A program made the position numbers and the translations under genes. Below the pieces are notes generated by a model. The model ran no database searches. It was given only the letters and a program-made list of their open reading frames with translations, and was not told the origin of the DNA. A DNA stretch of 64,000 nt from DATARR01 sp036376245. Lineage in GTDB: Bacteria > Acidobacteriota > Thermoanaerobaculia > Multivoradales > UBA5704. Position 1 is the stretch's first letter. Each line of letters begins with the position of its first letter. The DNA lies in the NCBI GenBank assembly GCA_036376245.1, contig DASVAS010000021.1, forward strand, positions 1 to 64,000, given 5' to 3'. Of this stretch, positions 36,792 to 46,379 are shown piece after piece.

Positions 36792-38716
36792 GTGACCGTC
36801 CCGATCCCGACGCCCTGCTCGCCCTGGCGAAGGCCGAGGAGGAGCGGGAGCGCCGGGGGAAGCTGAAGGTCTTCTTCGGCGCCACCGCCGGAGTGGGGAA
36901 GACCTACGCCATGCTGGAGGCGGGGCGCGATCTCCAGCGCCGCGGCATCGACGTCGTCGTGGGCCTGGTCGAGACCCACGGCCGCAAGGAGACCGAGGCG
37001 CTGCTCGAAGGGCTGGAAATCCTGCCGCCTCGCTTCGTCGAGCACAAGGGTGTGCGGCTCAAGGAGCTCGATCTCGACGGCGCCGGCGCCCGCCGCCCGG
37101 CGGTGCTCCTGGTCGACGAGCTGGCCCATACCAACGCGCCGGGATCGCGCCATGCCAAGCGTTGGCAGGACGTCGAGGAGCTGCTGGCCGCCGGCATCGA
37201 CGTCTATACGACCGTCAACGTCCAGCACCTGGAGAGCCTCAACGACGTCGTCGGTAAAGTCACCGGCGTCGTGGTCCGGGAAACCATTCCGGATTCCATC
37301 CTGGAGCGGGCCGACCAGGTCGAGCTGGTGGACCTGCCGCCCGAGGATCTGCTCAAGCGGCTCGAGGAAGGAAAGGTTTACGTCCCCGAGCAGGCGGAGC
37401 GGGCGGCACAGAATTTCTTCCGTCCCGGAAACCTGATCGCCCTCCGGGAGCTGGCCCTGCGCAAGACGGCCGAGCGGGTGGAAGCCCAGATGCAGCGCTA
37501 CCGGGAGCTGCACGGCGTGGCCGAGACCTGGCCGGTTGCCGAGCGTCTGCTGGTGGCCGTCAGCTCCGGCCCCAACGCGGCCCGGCTGGTGCGCGCCGCC
37601 CGCCGGCTGGCCGACCGCCTGCGCGCGGAGTGGATGGTCGTCTACGTCGAGACGCCCGCCGAGCTGCGCCTCCCCAAGGAGGACCGGGACCGCGTCTGGC
37701 AGACCTTGCGGCTGGCCGAGCGTCTGGGCGGCGAGACGGTGATCCTCTCCGGTGAGAAGCCGGCCGAGGAGATCCTTCGCTACGCCCGCCGGCGCAACGT
37801 CTCCAAGATCGTGGTGGGCAAGCCGCTGCGCGCCCGCTGGCGGGACTTCGTCTTCGGCTCCGTGCGCGACCAGCTCGAGCGCGGCAGCGGCGACATGGAC
37901 GTCTACGTCATCGCGGGAGAGCAGGGGGAAGGATGGCCGGCCTCCCCGAAGACGCGGCGGCCTGCCGACCGGTGGGGTTACGTGGCGGCGGTGCTGGTCC
38001 CGGCGGCCACGGCGGGCCTTTCGACCCTGATCCATGACCGCCTCGAAGAGGCCAACCTGGTGATGCTGTTCCTGCTGGGGATCATCTGGATCGCCTCCCG
38101 CTACGGGCGTGGGCCGTCGATCCTGGCCTCGGTCCTGAGCGTCGCGGCCTTCGATTTCTTCTTCGTCCACCCCTACCTGACCTTCGCGGTCTCCGACACC
38201 GAGTACCTGCTGACCTTCCTGGTGATGCTGGTCACCGCCCTGGTGATCTCGACCCTGACCGTGCGCCTGCGCCAGCGGGTGGAGGCCGCGCGGGCGCAGG
38301 CGGCGCGGATGGAAGCCCTCTACGCCATGGCGCGTGAGCTGGCGGCGGCGCGCGACACCGACGAGATCCTCCAGGCCGCCGCCCGCCACATCCACGCGGT
38401 CTTCCTGAGCCAGGTCCTGCTGCTGCTGCCCGACGAGAACGGCCGCGTCGAAGAGAGGGCGGGAGAGAAGGTGACCTTCATCCTCGACACCCGCGAACAG
38501 GCCGTGGCCCAGTGGGTCTTCGACCACGGCCGCATGGCCGGCAAGACCACGGACACCCTGCCGGCCTCCAAGGGCCTCTACGTGCCGCTTAAGACCTCGC
38601 GGGGGACTGTCGGTGTGTTAGGCGTCCATCCCGCGGACCCTGGGCTTCTCGTCGCCCCGGAGCAGCTCCATTTGCTGGAGGCGTTCGCGAATCAGATCGC
38701 GTTGGCGGTGGAGTGA
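36788..38716 (+). CDS. kdpD: KdpD sensor lacking the histidine kinase core
   Basis: A 642-residue protein equal to the N-terminal three-quarters of KdpD. The KdpD domain (about 22-230) has Walker A GATAGVGKT (31-39) and VLLVDELAHTNAPGSRH. A Usp domain (about 250-370), DUF4118 four-helix region (about 395-495) and a GAF-like domain (about 515-642) follow. The protein then stops with no HisKA or HATPase, against about 890 residues in E. coli. It should sense K+ or turgor and may act through the separate kinase at 29477. It ends the kdp operon. Confidence 0.93.
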   Translation: MSDRPDPDALLALAKAEEERERRGKLKVFFGATAGVGKTYAMLEAGRDLQRRGIDVVVGLVETHGRKETEALLEGLEILPPRFVEHKGVRLKELDLDGAGARRPAVLLVDELAHTNAPGSRHAKRWQDVEELLAAGIDVYTTVNVQHLESLNDVVGKVTGVVVRETIPDSILERADQVELVDLPPEDLLKRLEEGKVYVPEQAERAAQNFFRPGNLIALRELALRKTAERVEAQMQRYRELHGVAETWPVAERLLVAVSSGPNAARLVRAARRLADRLRAEWMVVYVETPAELRLPKEDRDRVWQTLRLAERLGGETVILSGEKPAEEILRYARRRNVSKIVVGKPLRARWRDFVFGSVRDQLERGSGDMDVYVIAGEQGEGWPASPKTRRPADRWGYVAAVLVPAATAGLSTLIHDRLEEANLVMLFLLGIIWIASRYGRGPSILASVLSVAAFDFFFVHPYLTFAVSDTEYLLTFLVMLVTALVISTLTVRLRQRVEAARAQAARMEALYAMARELAAARDTDEILQAAARHIHAVFLSQVLLLLPDENGRVEERAGEKVTFILDTREQAVAQWVFDHGRMAGKTTDTLPASKGLYVPLKTSRGTVGVLGVHPADPGLLVAPEQLHLLEAFANQIALAVE

Positions 38717-38885
38717 TAGGTTGATCTTCTCCAGTTGGCTGAAGGCCGATGCCGTCCTCTGGATGTCTCCCTAGCTGGCGGTCGATCCGCGAGCGCTGGC
38801 CGCTCTCCTGCCAAGTTTGCCGATGCTCCGTCTGCGAAAGATGTTCGGAGAAAAGTCTCTAACAGAACCGGCCCGTTGGGCCGGT

Positions 38886-38957
38886 TTGACGAAATCGCTG
38901 TCGGGGACCTATTATAATACAAGTAGCTGTTAGGGATGGAGTTAGCGGAGTACTCTT
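38886..38957 (+). promoter_or_regulatory. Sigma-70-like promoter and conserved initial region
   Basis: TTGACG (38886-38891), 18-base spacer, TATTAT (38910-38915), with a perfect TATAAT also at 38913. The following sequence from AAGTAGCTGT (38921) matches the region at 19485 in about 26 of 33 bases. It probably drives the gene at 39069. The rest of the 352-base gap 38717-39068 contains no gene I can support. Confidence 0.65.
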
Positions 38958-39068
38958 CTGCGGCAGAGCTAAGAGCGGATAAGGCGACGTGTTAAGGAAG
39001 CTGCTGCGTTTAGGAGTGGAGTATGCGTTGACTCCGAAGTTAGCGACCAAAAAATAGGGAGAGAAAAG

Positions 39069-39923
39069 ATGTCGTCTGAGAGTCCGCCCTTAGTTAATCT
39101 GAATCTTACCGAGCCACTCTCGAAGCTAATCGAGACAGTCGGGAATGGAATAGGTATCCTCTATGAACCGAGGCGGATACTGAAGAAGGCGAAGGCGGAG
39201 GCAGAAGCACTGAAGATATCGACCGAGGGCAAGCTTCAAGTACAAGAGATAGAAGCTCGTACCCAAGCACGACTTCATTACATCGAACTGCGACGGCAGA
39301 AGAATATAGAAGAGATCGTACGTCAGGCAGCAGATCAGATGCCCAAGGATGTAAGCGGTCAGCCTGTAGATCAGGACTGGGTCGCTGACTTCTTTGGCCA
39401 CTGCCAAGACGTGGGGAACGGGACTCTCCAATCCCTTTGGGCACGATTGTTGGCAGGCGAGGTGACGAATCCAGGAAGTTTCTCAAGACGTACGCTGCAC
39501 ACGGTAAGGATGATGAGCAAAGAAGATGCAAATCTCTTCACAAAGTTGGCAGGTTTCGTCTGGAGAGCTCCGGAGCGACCAGTCCACATTGTTACCAGCA
39601 AAAGCGGTGCGCTACTTGAAAAGGCCGGTTTCTATTCGCAGGATTTCCTTCATCTCCGATCGATCGGTCTTCTGGAGGGTGCTGAGATTACTGGGGTGCC
39701 TATTCGGGTTGGTGAACAAACCTGGAGCTATTGTGGCACACATATAAGGATCGTGGCTACAGAACCAGGAGGCTGGCGCGGCATGCTTCTTTCTCAGGTG
39801 GGAGTTGAACTGTTAACCATCTCTGGCGCAGTTGGGTGCCCAGAGTACCTTGAGGAACTCCTCGAAGCAATGAATGGTGAGAACTGTTTGGCGGAGATTC
39901 TCAGGCAGGAACCTAGTCGGTAG
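39069..39923 (+). CDS. DUF2806-like protein of lower GC content
   Basis: A 284-residue cytoplasmic protein. A helical, charged first part (about 25-100; ILKKAKAEAEALKI, AQARLHYIELRRQKNIEEIV split here) is followed by a conserved core with LWARLLAGEVTNPGSFSRRTL (about 134-154) and LSKEDANLFTKLA-type residues, which I associate with DUF2806. Function unknown; homologues are often found in accessory regions. GGGAGAGAAAAG precedes the ATG. Lower GC than its neighbours and a promoter shared with 19555 suggest an acquired gene. Confidence 0.7.
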   Translation: MSSESPPLVNLNLTEPLSKLIETVGNGIGILYEPRRILKKAKAEAEALKISTEGKLQVQEIEARTQARLHYIELRRQKNIEEIVRQAADQMPKDVSGQPVDQDWVADFFGHCQDVGNGTLQSLWARLLAGEVTNPGSFSRRTLHTVRMMSKEDANLFTKLAGFVWRAPERPVHIVTSKSGALLEKAGFYSQDFLHLRSIGLLEGAEITGVPIRVGEQTWSYCGTHIRIVATEPGGWRGMLLSQVGVELLTISGAVGCPEYLEELLEAMNGENCLAEILRQEPSR

Positions 39924-40019
39924 GCCGTTTAACAAAGGGCATCAAGCGAAAATTTTGCGCGCCGCTTAGCAGAGCCCCGTACTGCCGACCCTCAGACCAA
40001 CCGCAGATCACCACAACCC

Positions 40020-40796
40020 GTGACAGACGATCCTTTGATGAAAGCCCCCGATGCGGCACCCATCCGGTGGAGCACGGTCGTGCAGACGCTGGCCCGGCCC
40101 TATCCGGTGACCCTTTCCATGGTCGTGCTCGTTTCGCTGGTCCCCTTCTACATCGTCATTGCTGAGCTGATGCCCGGCCGGACGTTACACGTCCCCGAGC
40201 TGGCTTTGGACCGCGTCTTTCCCTTGCGTCCCGCCTGGGCGTTGGTCTATGGATCGCTCTACCTGTTCATGATCCTGCTGCCGGTGTTGGTCGTGCGTCA
40301 GCAAGAGCAGATCCGGCGCACCGTTCTGGCTTATCTGATGGTGTGGATGACCGCGTATGTCTGCTTTCTGGCCTATCCGACCATGGCCCCGCGCCCGGTC
40401 GAGGTCGTCGGAGAAGGCTTCGCCGTCTGGGGGCTGCGGTTCCTCTACTCGGCCGACCCGCCGTACAACTGCTTTCCTTCTCTCCACGTCGCGCACTCCT
40501 TCGTGTCGGCGCTGACCTGCTATCGGATCCACCGCGGGGTGGGGATCGCCACGGTGCTCTGTGCCTTGCTCGTCGGAGTCTCCACTCTGTTCACCAAGCA
40601 GCATTACATTCTCGACGTCATCGCCGGGATATTCCTGGCCTGCGTGGCCTATAGCGTGTTCCTGCGCAACTATCCGCGCGAGGGAATCCCCGAGCTCGAC
40701 CGCCGCCTCGCACCGGTCCTCGCGCTGGGTCTCAGCGGAATCCTCGGCCTCGTGGTCGCCTGCTTCTGGGTGGTGTACCAGAAGAGTGCCGGCTGA
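40020..40796 (+). CDS. PAP2 family membrane phosphatase
   Basis: A 258-residue membrane protein with about six helices. The phosphatase motifs are CFPSLHVAHS (His156, residues 151-160) and STLFTKQHYILD (His195), matching C2 and C3 of the PAP2 (inositolphosphotransferase-like) superfamily. It should remove or transfer a phosphate on a lipid substrate such as phosphatidate or polyprenyl diphosphate. The start is GTG at 40020; ATG at 40038 is an alternative, and neither has a clear ribosome site. The 32 bases before the convergent gene show no terminator. Confidence 0.88.
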   Translation: MTDDPLMKAPDAAPIRWSTVVQTLARPYPVTLSMVVLVSLVPFYIVIAELMPGRTLHVPELALDRVFPLRPAWALVYGSLYLFMILLPVLVVRQQEQIRRTVLAYLMVWMTAYVCFLAYPTMAPRPVEVVGEGFAVWGLRFLYSADPPYNCFPSLHVAHSFVSALTCYRIHRGVGIATVLCALLVGVSTLFTKQHYILDVIAGIFLACVAYSVFLRNYPREGIPELDRRLAPVLALGLSGILGLVVACFWVVYQKSAG

Positions 40797-40828
40797 ATCT
40801 GTCTGCGTTGGCGGTGGAGCAGGGGAGA

Positions 40829-43009
40829 TCAAGGATCGAGGGTCACCTGCAGCTCCGAAGTCGTGAGCGGAGCCAGGTTCGCCGAGGTCAGAAAGCCCTG
40901 GGGCGCCCCTTGTGCGATCAGCTCGGGGAAGGTGGCCTCGGCCAGATAAAGGTCGTAGCTGCCGGGAGCCAGGCCGACCAGGAGGAGGCGTCCGTCGCCA
41001 TCCGTCGCTGCGGGAAGCCGGAGATGGCTCAGGTGATCCCTCAGGACCTCCGCCGGAATGACTCCACCATCGTGGCGTGCCAGCACGGCCCGGCCTGAGA
41101 CAGGGAGCCCTTTGGTGTCCTGAAAATAGAGGACGACAGAACCCGGAAGCTCCGGGCACTGGAGAACGATTTCCTCGGCGGTAGGCTGCGCGTCGAATCG
41201 GGTCAGGGGACAGCCGGCGCCGGTGACGAAGAGTCGGGTGGGCCCGTTTTCAGCGGCCGCGATTTCAAAACGTCCTTCACCGTCCGCCAGGACGCGTCCG
41301 AGGAGGATCATCCTCCCTCCCGGTTCGATCCTGTAGCTGGAGAGGCTCGCCCCGGCCGCGGCGCCTTTCGAGAGAACCCTTCCGGCGACCAGGCCGGCCC
41401 GGCGCATGCGGACCACCACGGGTGGGGTAGGCGTATCCGGCTGGGTCACGATCTCGATGGGATCGGGGGACACGTATCCGGCTTTGGCGGCCTCGATTCT
41501 CCCTTGACCCGTCTCGGCGATAGGTAGGGAGAAAGTCCCCTTCTCATCCGTTTCCGTGAAGCGGGCGAATCTCTGTAAAGAGATCATGATCCTGGCGCCT
41601 TCCAGAGGCCGGTCGCGCTCGTCGACTACGACTCCGGTCACGTCGTGCTCTTCCAGGGAGAAGTCGACTTCCTCTTCTTCTCCTTCAAGTCGGAGGCGTT
41701 TGTGGGCGGCCGGAACCCCCTTCGGAGTGTCGAGCGCTACGACGTACTCGCTGGGAGTCCAGAGGGTAGCCTCGTATTCGCCCTCCTCGTCGGTGGTCGC
41801 CTCGGCCTGGGCGTCGCGCCGCGTCTGGTTCGGCTTGATTTCATTCCTGTCGGAGAAGGTCACTATGTACGAGGACGCCGGCTCGCTCCCTCGCGTTACC
41901 TTGCCATGGACGCGAATCGGGACCAGCGCCACATCCACCGTGGTCTCCTGACCTTCGAGGAGGACGACCGACCGGTCCACTCGCGAAGAGCTTTCGGGAG
42001 CCTTCAGACGGAGAGTGTAGGCGCCGGCCGCGAGTTGACCGGACCGGCAGACGCCCTCCTTGTTGGTCCTCCCTTCGTAGAGGATCTCCGGTTCCCCGAG
42101 CGGTCCGGTGGGATTGGGATCGAACGACAGCACCTGGCAGGCCACCCCCTCGGTGGCGCGCCCGCTCACGGTCACGGCGGCCCGCAACGTGGAGCCCCGT
42201 GCGAGGCGGACCTCCCGGAAGGCGAACGTACCGGGGGATGCGGAGAGGCCTTCCTGCCGGTTGAGGACGAAGCGTGGGTGCTCGATGACGGCGGACCCGA
42301 GCACATGGGGGATACCTGAGAACAGGACCAGCCCCTCCTGGACCGAAAGGCCACGTAACGCTGCTGTTCCAGGAGCGGAAAAGCCTTCCACACCCTGGAG
42401 CTTCACCGCCGCTTTCGCGACGGGGCTGCCGTCCTCGTTGCCGAGACATCGAAGGACGAGGGACCAGCCGGAGCGTGTCGTGTAGGCCAGCCGGTGCCGT
42501 CCCCCCGGATCGGCCTTCAAGAGATGGAGATCGGGAGCGCTGCCAGCCGTGACCAGGGAGGCAAGGTGCTTCCCGGCTGGAACCTTGAGGAACGAGCCAC
42601 CCTGGGCCTCTCCCCGGAAGATGGGGGAGCGGAAGGTGGGGTCGTCCTGGGAGTAGAGAGAAACGGTAATCTTTTCTTTGGCAGGAGCGGCCAGATCGAG
42701 GCGTGCCTTGCGAGGGACGGTGAGGATTTTTTCCCCGTTCTTCGCCGAAGCAGGGCCGTGGTCGGCCCCTTCGACCCGGATGGCCTCGGCTTCCAGCGGC
42801 ACCTGCACCGGAGAGCCTGCACGACTCGGAACGCACTCGTTGCGAGTGCCGATCCGAAAACAGACCTCCAGGTCAGCCTGGATCTTCTCGCCGCGATCAT
42901 CCACAAATCGGAGCGGCTCATCGGACTCTGCACGTGCCGCTTCTGCCGTGGTTGTCAGAACCAAAGCGATCAAAAGGGCACAAAATCTAAGGCTGAGCCG
43001 TGCTTTCAT
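40829..43009 (-). CDS. Secreted multi-domain carboxypeptidase-regulatory-like protein
   Basis: A 726-residue exported protein with signal peptide (1-27). It is built from several beta-sandwich domains of the carboxypeptidase regulatory-like type; the clearest (about 460-535) carries DVTGVVVDERDRPLEGARI and TDEKGTFSLPI. Others lie near 320-440 and 535-720. No enzyme motif is present. Probable role is surface binding or scaffolding. The start is 3 bases after the stop of a small Cys-rich secreted protein gene, so the two form an operon. Confidence 0.85.
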   Translation of the reverse strand: MKARLSLRFCALLIALVLTTTAEAARAESDEPLRFVDDRGEKIQADLEVCFRIGTRNECVPSRAGSPVQVPLEAEAIRVEGADHGPASAKNGEKILTVPRKARLDLAAPAKEKITVSLYSQDDPTFRSPIFRGEAQGGSFLKVPAGKHLASLVTAGSAPDLHLLKADPGGRHRLAYTTRSGWSLVLRCLGNEDGSPVAKAAVKLQGVEGFSAPGTAALRGLSVQEGLVLFSGIPHVLGSAVIEHPRFVLNRQEGLSASPGTFAFREVRLARGSTLRAAVTVSGRATEGVACQVLSFDPNPTGPLGEPEILYEGRTNKEGVCRSGQLAAGAYTLRLKAPESSSRVDRSVVLLEGQETTVDVALVPIRVHGKVTRGSEPASSYIVTFSDRNEIKPNQTRRDAQAEATTDEEGEYEATLWTPSEYVVALDTPKGVPAAHKRLRLEGEEEEVDFSLEEHDVTGVVVDERDRPLEGARIMISLQRFARFTETDEKGTFSLPIAETGQGRIEAAKAGYVSPDPIEIVTQPDTPTPPVVVRMRRAGLVAGRVLSKGAAAGASLSSYRIEPGGRMILLGRVLADGEGRFEIAAAENGPTRLFVTGAGCPLTRFDAQPTAEEIVLQCPELPGSVVLYFQDTKGLPVSGRAVLARHDGGVIPAEVLRDHLSHLRLPAATDGDGRLLLVGLAPGSYDLYLAEATFPELIAQGAPQGFLTSANLAPLTTSELQVTLDP

Positions 43010-43012
43010 GGA

Positions 43013-43348
43013 TCAGCTGCGAGACGCCAAAACTTGGACTTTGACAATTCTAAGCACTGGAGCAGTATGAGACGGAGGAACCACACACACCTCACGCTGG
43101 GGAGCCTGCGATGTCGTAGATTTTTCCACTACCAGAAAGCTGCAAGAGTCTTCCTCACAACGGTCGCAACCTGCGCGTACGCAGGTAAGATTCTGGAAAG
43201 CGGTATAGCCACAACTCAGGCAATCAGGAGCGATCGTCAGCTTGCAGACCGTGTGGCATCCTGCGGCCGAGACGGGATTGGAAAAGACCAGCATCGCGAC
43301 AGCCGCAAAGGCTAAAGCCAAGAGACGGTTCAGGTGCTTCCGGTTCAT
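43013..43348 (-). CDS. Small secreted Cys-rich protein
   Basis: A 111-residue protein with a signal peptide (1-28, AVAMLVFSNPVSAAG). The mature first half has nine Cys in a tight pattern (GCHTVC, DCLSC, TC, GCDRC, SC) plus one near VCVV, suggesting disulphides or metal binding. AGGAAGGGAAC lies before the ATG. It is the first gene of an operon with the large secreted protein at 40829-43009. I do not recognise the family. Confidence 0.75.
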   Translation of the reverse strand: MNRKHLNRLLALAFAAVAMLVFSNPVSAAGCHTVCKLTIAPDCLSCGYTAFQNLTCVRAGCDRCEEDSCSFLVVEKSTTSQAPQREVCVVPPSHTAPVLRIVKVQVLASRS

Positions 43349-43397
43349 TGTTCCCTTCCTTTCTTTTCACGAAGAATACTTCAATTTCATAGGATAG

Positions 43398-43475
43398 ACA
43401 ATTCTGGTGAGCAGCGTCGTCGCTACGGTCCAGGAGAGCGACCAGGGGGCCGGCGTCAACGAGGACGGCCCGCAC
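43398..43475 (-). pseudogene. Remnant of a PIN-domain (VapC-like) toxin
   Basis: From GTG at 43475 the frame reads VRAVLVDAGPLVALLDRSDD, the N-terminus of a PIN domain with its first catalytic Asp, then loses similarity after about 26 residues. It overlaps the end of the RHH antitoxin gene, as a functional toxin would. The frame then runs into the ribosome binding site of the Cys-rich protein gene, so most of the toxin has been deleted. Confidence 0.65.
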
Positions 43476-43719
43476 GCGTTCTCTTCTCCGCGAGAAGCTC
43501 GCGCAGCCTCTTCCCCGTGTCCTTTGACAGTTGCTGTCCGCCGCTGTCGGCAATGCCCATGAAAGGTTGCAGCCGCTGATAGGCGGAGGGCTGCTCACCC
43601 TCTTCATCGGCGAGCCGGGCGATGGCGTCTCGAATGACCTCGGACTGCGTCTGCCCCCGCCGGGCTGAAAGTTGCTTCAGAATCGCTTCGGTTGTGACGT
43701 CAAGCCGTACTGTCGCCAT
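43456..43719 (-). CDS. Ribbon-helix-helix antitoxin without an intact toxin
   Basis: An 87-residue RHH protein: ATVRLDVTTEAILKQLSARR and QTQSEVIRDAIARLADEEG give the ribbon and two helices (about 2-44). The C-terminal tail (RLRELLAEKRTRAGRPR) is basic. AGGAGG lies upstream. Its expected partner, a PIN toxin, survives only as a fragment (43398-43475), so the antitoxin may be an orphan. Confidence 0.8.
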   Translation of the reverse strand: MATVRLDVTTEAILKQLSARRGQTQSEVIRDAIARLADEEGEQPSAYQRLQPFMGIADSGGQQLSKDTGKRLRELLAEKRTRAGRPR

Positions 43720-43950
43720 CCTAGGCCTCCTTGTAACACAGAGAGTGTCTCACTGAGGACGCAAAGGACGCCCCGGCGCCAGCTTGAGGGGCTGGCCGTC
43801 TCCTCATCGTTGTCTTCCTCGGGAACCAGGTTATCGCAGCCGGGCATCTCGTAAAAGAGCTGTAAACCCTGAAACCTCTTCCCGCCATCCCCGTAGAATG
43901 GCCCGGTTGGATTTCTTCAACCCGGAACCGTTGCGCGACTACGAGAAGAG

Positions 43951-46263
43951 ATGAGGAGCTTTATGGTGCGTTCCCTTGCTTTGATATCGCTGCTGCTCCT
44001 GCCGGCAGCTTCCCTCGCCCAGTCCCCGGCGCCGGCGCCGGCTGGGGCCGACGAGCTCCGCCGCTACGAGGTCCGGCGCGCCGCTTCCAAGATCGAGGTG
44101 GACGGCAAGCTCGACGAGCCGGCTTGGGCGTCGGCGCTGGTGTTCGACGTCCCCTACGAGTGGCAGCCCGGCGACAACGCCGAGCCGCCGGTCAAGACCG
44201 ACTTCCTCGTCACCTACGACAACGACAACCTCTACGTCGCCTTCAAGGCCTACGACCCACGGCCCGGCGAGATCCGCGCCCACATCATGGACCGCGACCT
44301 CATCGACACGTTCGTCCAGGACGACCACATCGTGCTCATGATCGACACCTTCAACGACGAGCGCCGGGGCTTCCAGTTCCGGGTCAACCCGCTGGGCGTA
44401 CAGGCGGACGCCGTGTTCAGCCAGAACGAGGGGATCGAGGACTGGTCGTTCGACATGATCTGGGACTCGGCGGGCCGGATCACCGAGGAGGGCTACATCG
44501 TCGAGATGGCGATCCCCCTGGAGCAGATCCGGTTCCCGCGCACGGCCGGGAGCCAGACCTGGGGCTTCGACGTGGGCCGCTCCTATCCGCGCAGCGTCCG
44601 CCACCGCATCGCGGCGGCGCGGCGCGACCGCAGCAACTCCTGCGTCCTCTGCCAGGTGGTCAAGGTCACCGGCTTCGAGAACCTGGAGCCGGGCCGCAAC
44701 CTGGAGATCACGCCCACCGTCACGGCGAACCGCAACGACGTGGCCGCGTCCGGCGGCCGCCAGCCCGGCCCTCTCGAGTCCGGCGACGAGGAGGTGGAGG
44801 CCGGAGTGACCGCGCGCTGGGGCGTCACGCCCAACGTCACCCTGAGCGCGGCGATCAACCCCGACTTCTCCCAGGTCGAGGCCGACGTGGCGCAGCTCAA
44901 CGTGAACGAGCGCTTCGCCCTGTTCTTTCCCGAGAAGCGGCCGTTCTTCCTGGAAGGGATCGACTTCTTCGCCACCCCGCTCGACGCGGTCTTCACGCGC
45001 ACGGTCATCGATCCGAAGTGGGGCGGCAAGGTCACGGGCAAGGAGGGGAAGAACGGCTTTGGCGTCTTCCTGGCCGAGGACGACGTCGAAAGCCAGTTCC
45101 TGACCATCCCCGGCAACCAGGGGTCCTTCAACGTGGAGCTGGACGACATCGTGACCACGGGCGTCGTCCGCTACCGGCGGGACGTCGGATCGGGTTCCAA
45201 CGTGGGCCTGCTCTACACCGCCCGCGAGGGGGACGGCGAGTACTACAACCGGGTCGCGGGGATCGACGGCTTCGCTCGGTTCAGCCCGTCCGATACGATG
45301 CGGGTGCAGTTCCTGCGCTCGGACACGCTCTATCCCAGCGAGGTGCTGGCCCAGCTTCCCGCCGACCAGAGGTTCACGGACGCCTTCCAGGGCGACGCCC
45401 TGTTGGCGAGCTATTTTCACGACGCCCGGGACTGGTCCTGGCAACTCACCTATCAGGACCGGGAGCCCGAGTTCCGGGCCGACGCCGGGTTCATCCCGCG
45501 GGTGGACTTCCGGGAGGGGCAGATGAACGTGCAGCGCCACTTCTGGGGCGAGCCGGGGAAGGACTGGTGGACGCAGCTCAACATCGGGTTCGCCGGTGTG
45601 AGGACCGAAGACCACTCGGGCCAGCTTACGGACGAGAGGCTTGACCTCTACGCCAACTTCTCCGGGCCTCTACAGTCGTTGGTCGAGGTCTCGATCGAGA
45701 ACAACAAGAACTTCGTCGACCGCTTCGAGCAGCGGCTCTACGAAGATATGAACCGCTTCCAGGTGTACTCCACAATCCAGCCGAATCAGGTAGGGAGATA
45801 CGAGCTGTTCGTGGACTTCGGTGAGACGGTGGACTTCCAGAACAATCAGCCGGCGGACCTCTTCCTGCTTCAGCCCAGCGCCGAGCTCAAGCTCGGCCGC
45901 AACGTCAACGCCAAGATCGATCACACGCTGCAACGCCTGGACGTGGACGGGGGAGAGCTGTTCGAGGCCAACCTGACCCAGCTCCGGCTGATCTACAACT
46001 TCAACGTGCGCTCCTTCATGCGTGGGATCTTCCAGTACCTGGACCTGCAGCAGGACCCGGCGCTCTACCGGCCCGAGATCAGCCCGTTCATCGAGCCGGA
46101 GACGAACACCTTCTTCACGCAGCTCCTCTTCGCCTACAAGCTTAACCCGCAGACGGTGCTCTTCCTGGGCTACACGGACGACCGGGTGGGAGCCGTCGAC
46201 TACAGCCTGACGGAGCAGCAGCGGACGTTCTTCTTCAAGGTGGGGTACGCCTTCGGGTTATAA
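43951..46263 (+). CDS. CBM9-like/DUF5916 outer-membrane protein
   Basis: A 770-residue exported protein. Signal peptide (1-24), then a carbohydrate-binding-module-9-like domain (about 36-245; IEVDGKLDEPAWASA, VTYDNDNLYVAFKAYDP) and a DUF5916 region that looks like an outer-membrane beta-barrel (about 250-770), ending in Phe-rich FFFKVGYAFGL. Conserved DUF5916 stretch FALFFPEKRPFFLEGIDFF is at about 326-344. The family is common in Acidobacteriota and Bacteroidota and may take up or bind glycans. Monocistronic. Function inferred. Confidence 0.92.
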   Translation: MRSFMVRSLALISLLLLPAASLAQSPAPAPAGADELRRYEVRRAASKIEVDGKLDEPAWASALVFDVPYEWQPGDNAEPPVKTDFLVTYDNDNLYVAFKAYDPRPGEIRAHIMDRDLIDTFVQDDHIVLMIDTFNDERRGFQFRVNPLGVQADAVFSQNEGIEDWSFDMIWDSAGRITEEGYIVEMAIPLEQIRFPRTAGSQTWGFDVGRSYPRSVRHRIAAARRDRSNSCVLCQVVKVTGFENLEPGRNLEITPTVTANRNDVAASGGRQPGPLESGDEEVEAGVTARWGVTPNVTLSAAINPDFSQVEADVAQLNVNERFALFFPEKRPFFLEGIDFFATPLDAVFTRTVIDPKWGGKVTGKEGKNGFGVFLAEDDVESQFLTIPGNQGSFNVELDDIVTTGVVRYRRDVGSGSNVGLLYTAREGDGEYYNRVAGIDGFARFSPSDTMRVQFLRSDTLYPSEVLAQLPADQRFTDAFQGDALLASYFHDARDWSWQLTYQDREPEFRADAGFIPRVDFREGQMNVQRHFWGEPGKDWWTQLNIGFAGVRTEDHSGQLTDERLDLYANFSGPLQSLVEVSIENNKNFVDRFEQRLYEDMNRFQVYSTIQPNQVGRYELFVDFGETVDFQNNQPADLFLLQPSAELKLGRNVNAKIDHTLQRLDVDGGELFEANLTQLRLIYNFNVRSFMRGIFQYLDLQQDPALYRPEISPFIEPETNTFFTQLLFAYKLNPQTVLFLGYTDDRVGAVDYSLTEQQRTFFFKVGYAFGL

Positions 46264-46379
46264 GCGGAACGCCCGCCGACCGACCCTGCACGGTTCCATC
46301 CGGAATCCTTGGCGAGGACATACTCCGTCCTCCATGTGTGCAGGGGCGGCCGGCGGGCGCCCTTCAAGCTTTCAAACCA

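Noticed and set aside
43224..43607. 127-codon minus-strand protein
   Set aside because: It is a composite frame: start inside the antitoxin gene, a PIN fragment, then the out-of-frame Cys-rich gene.
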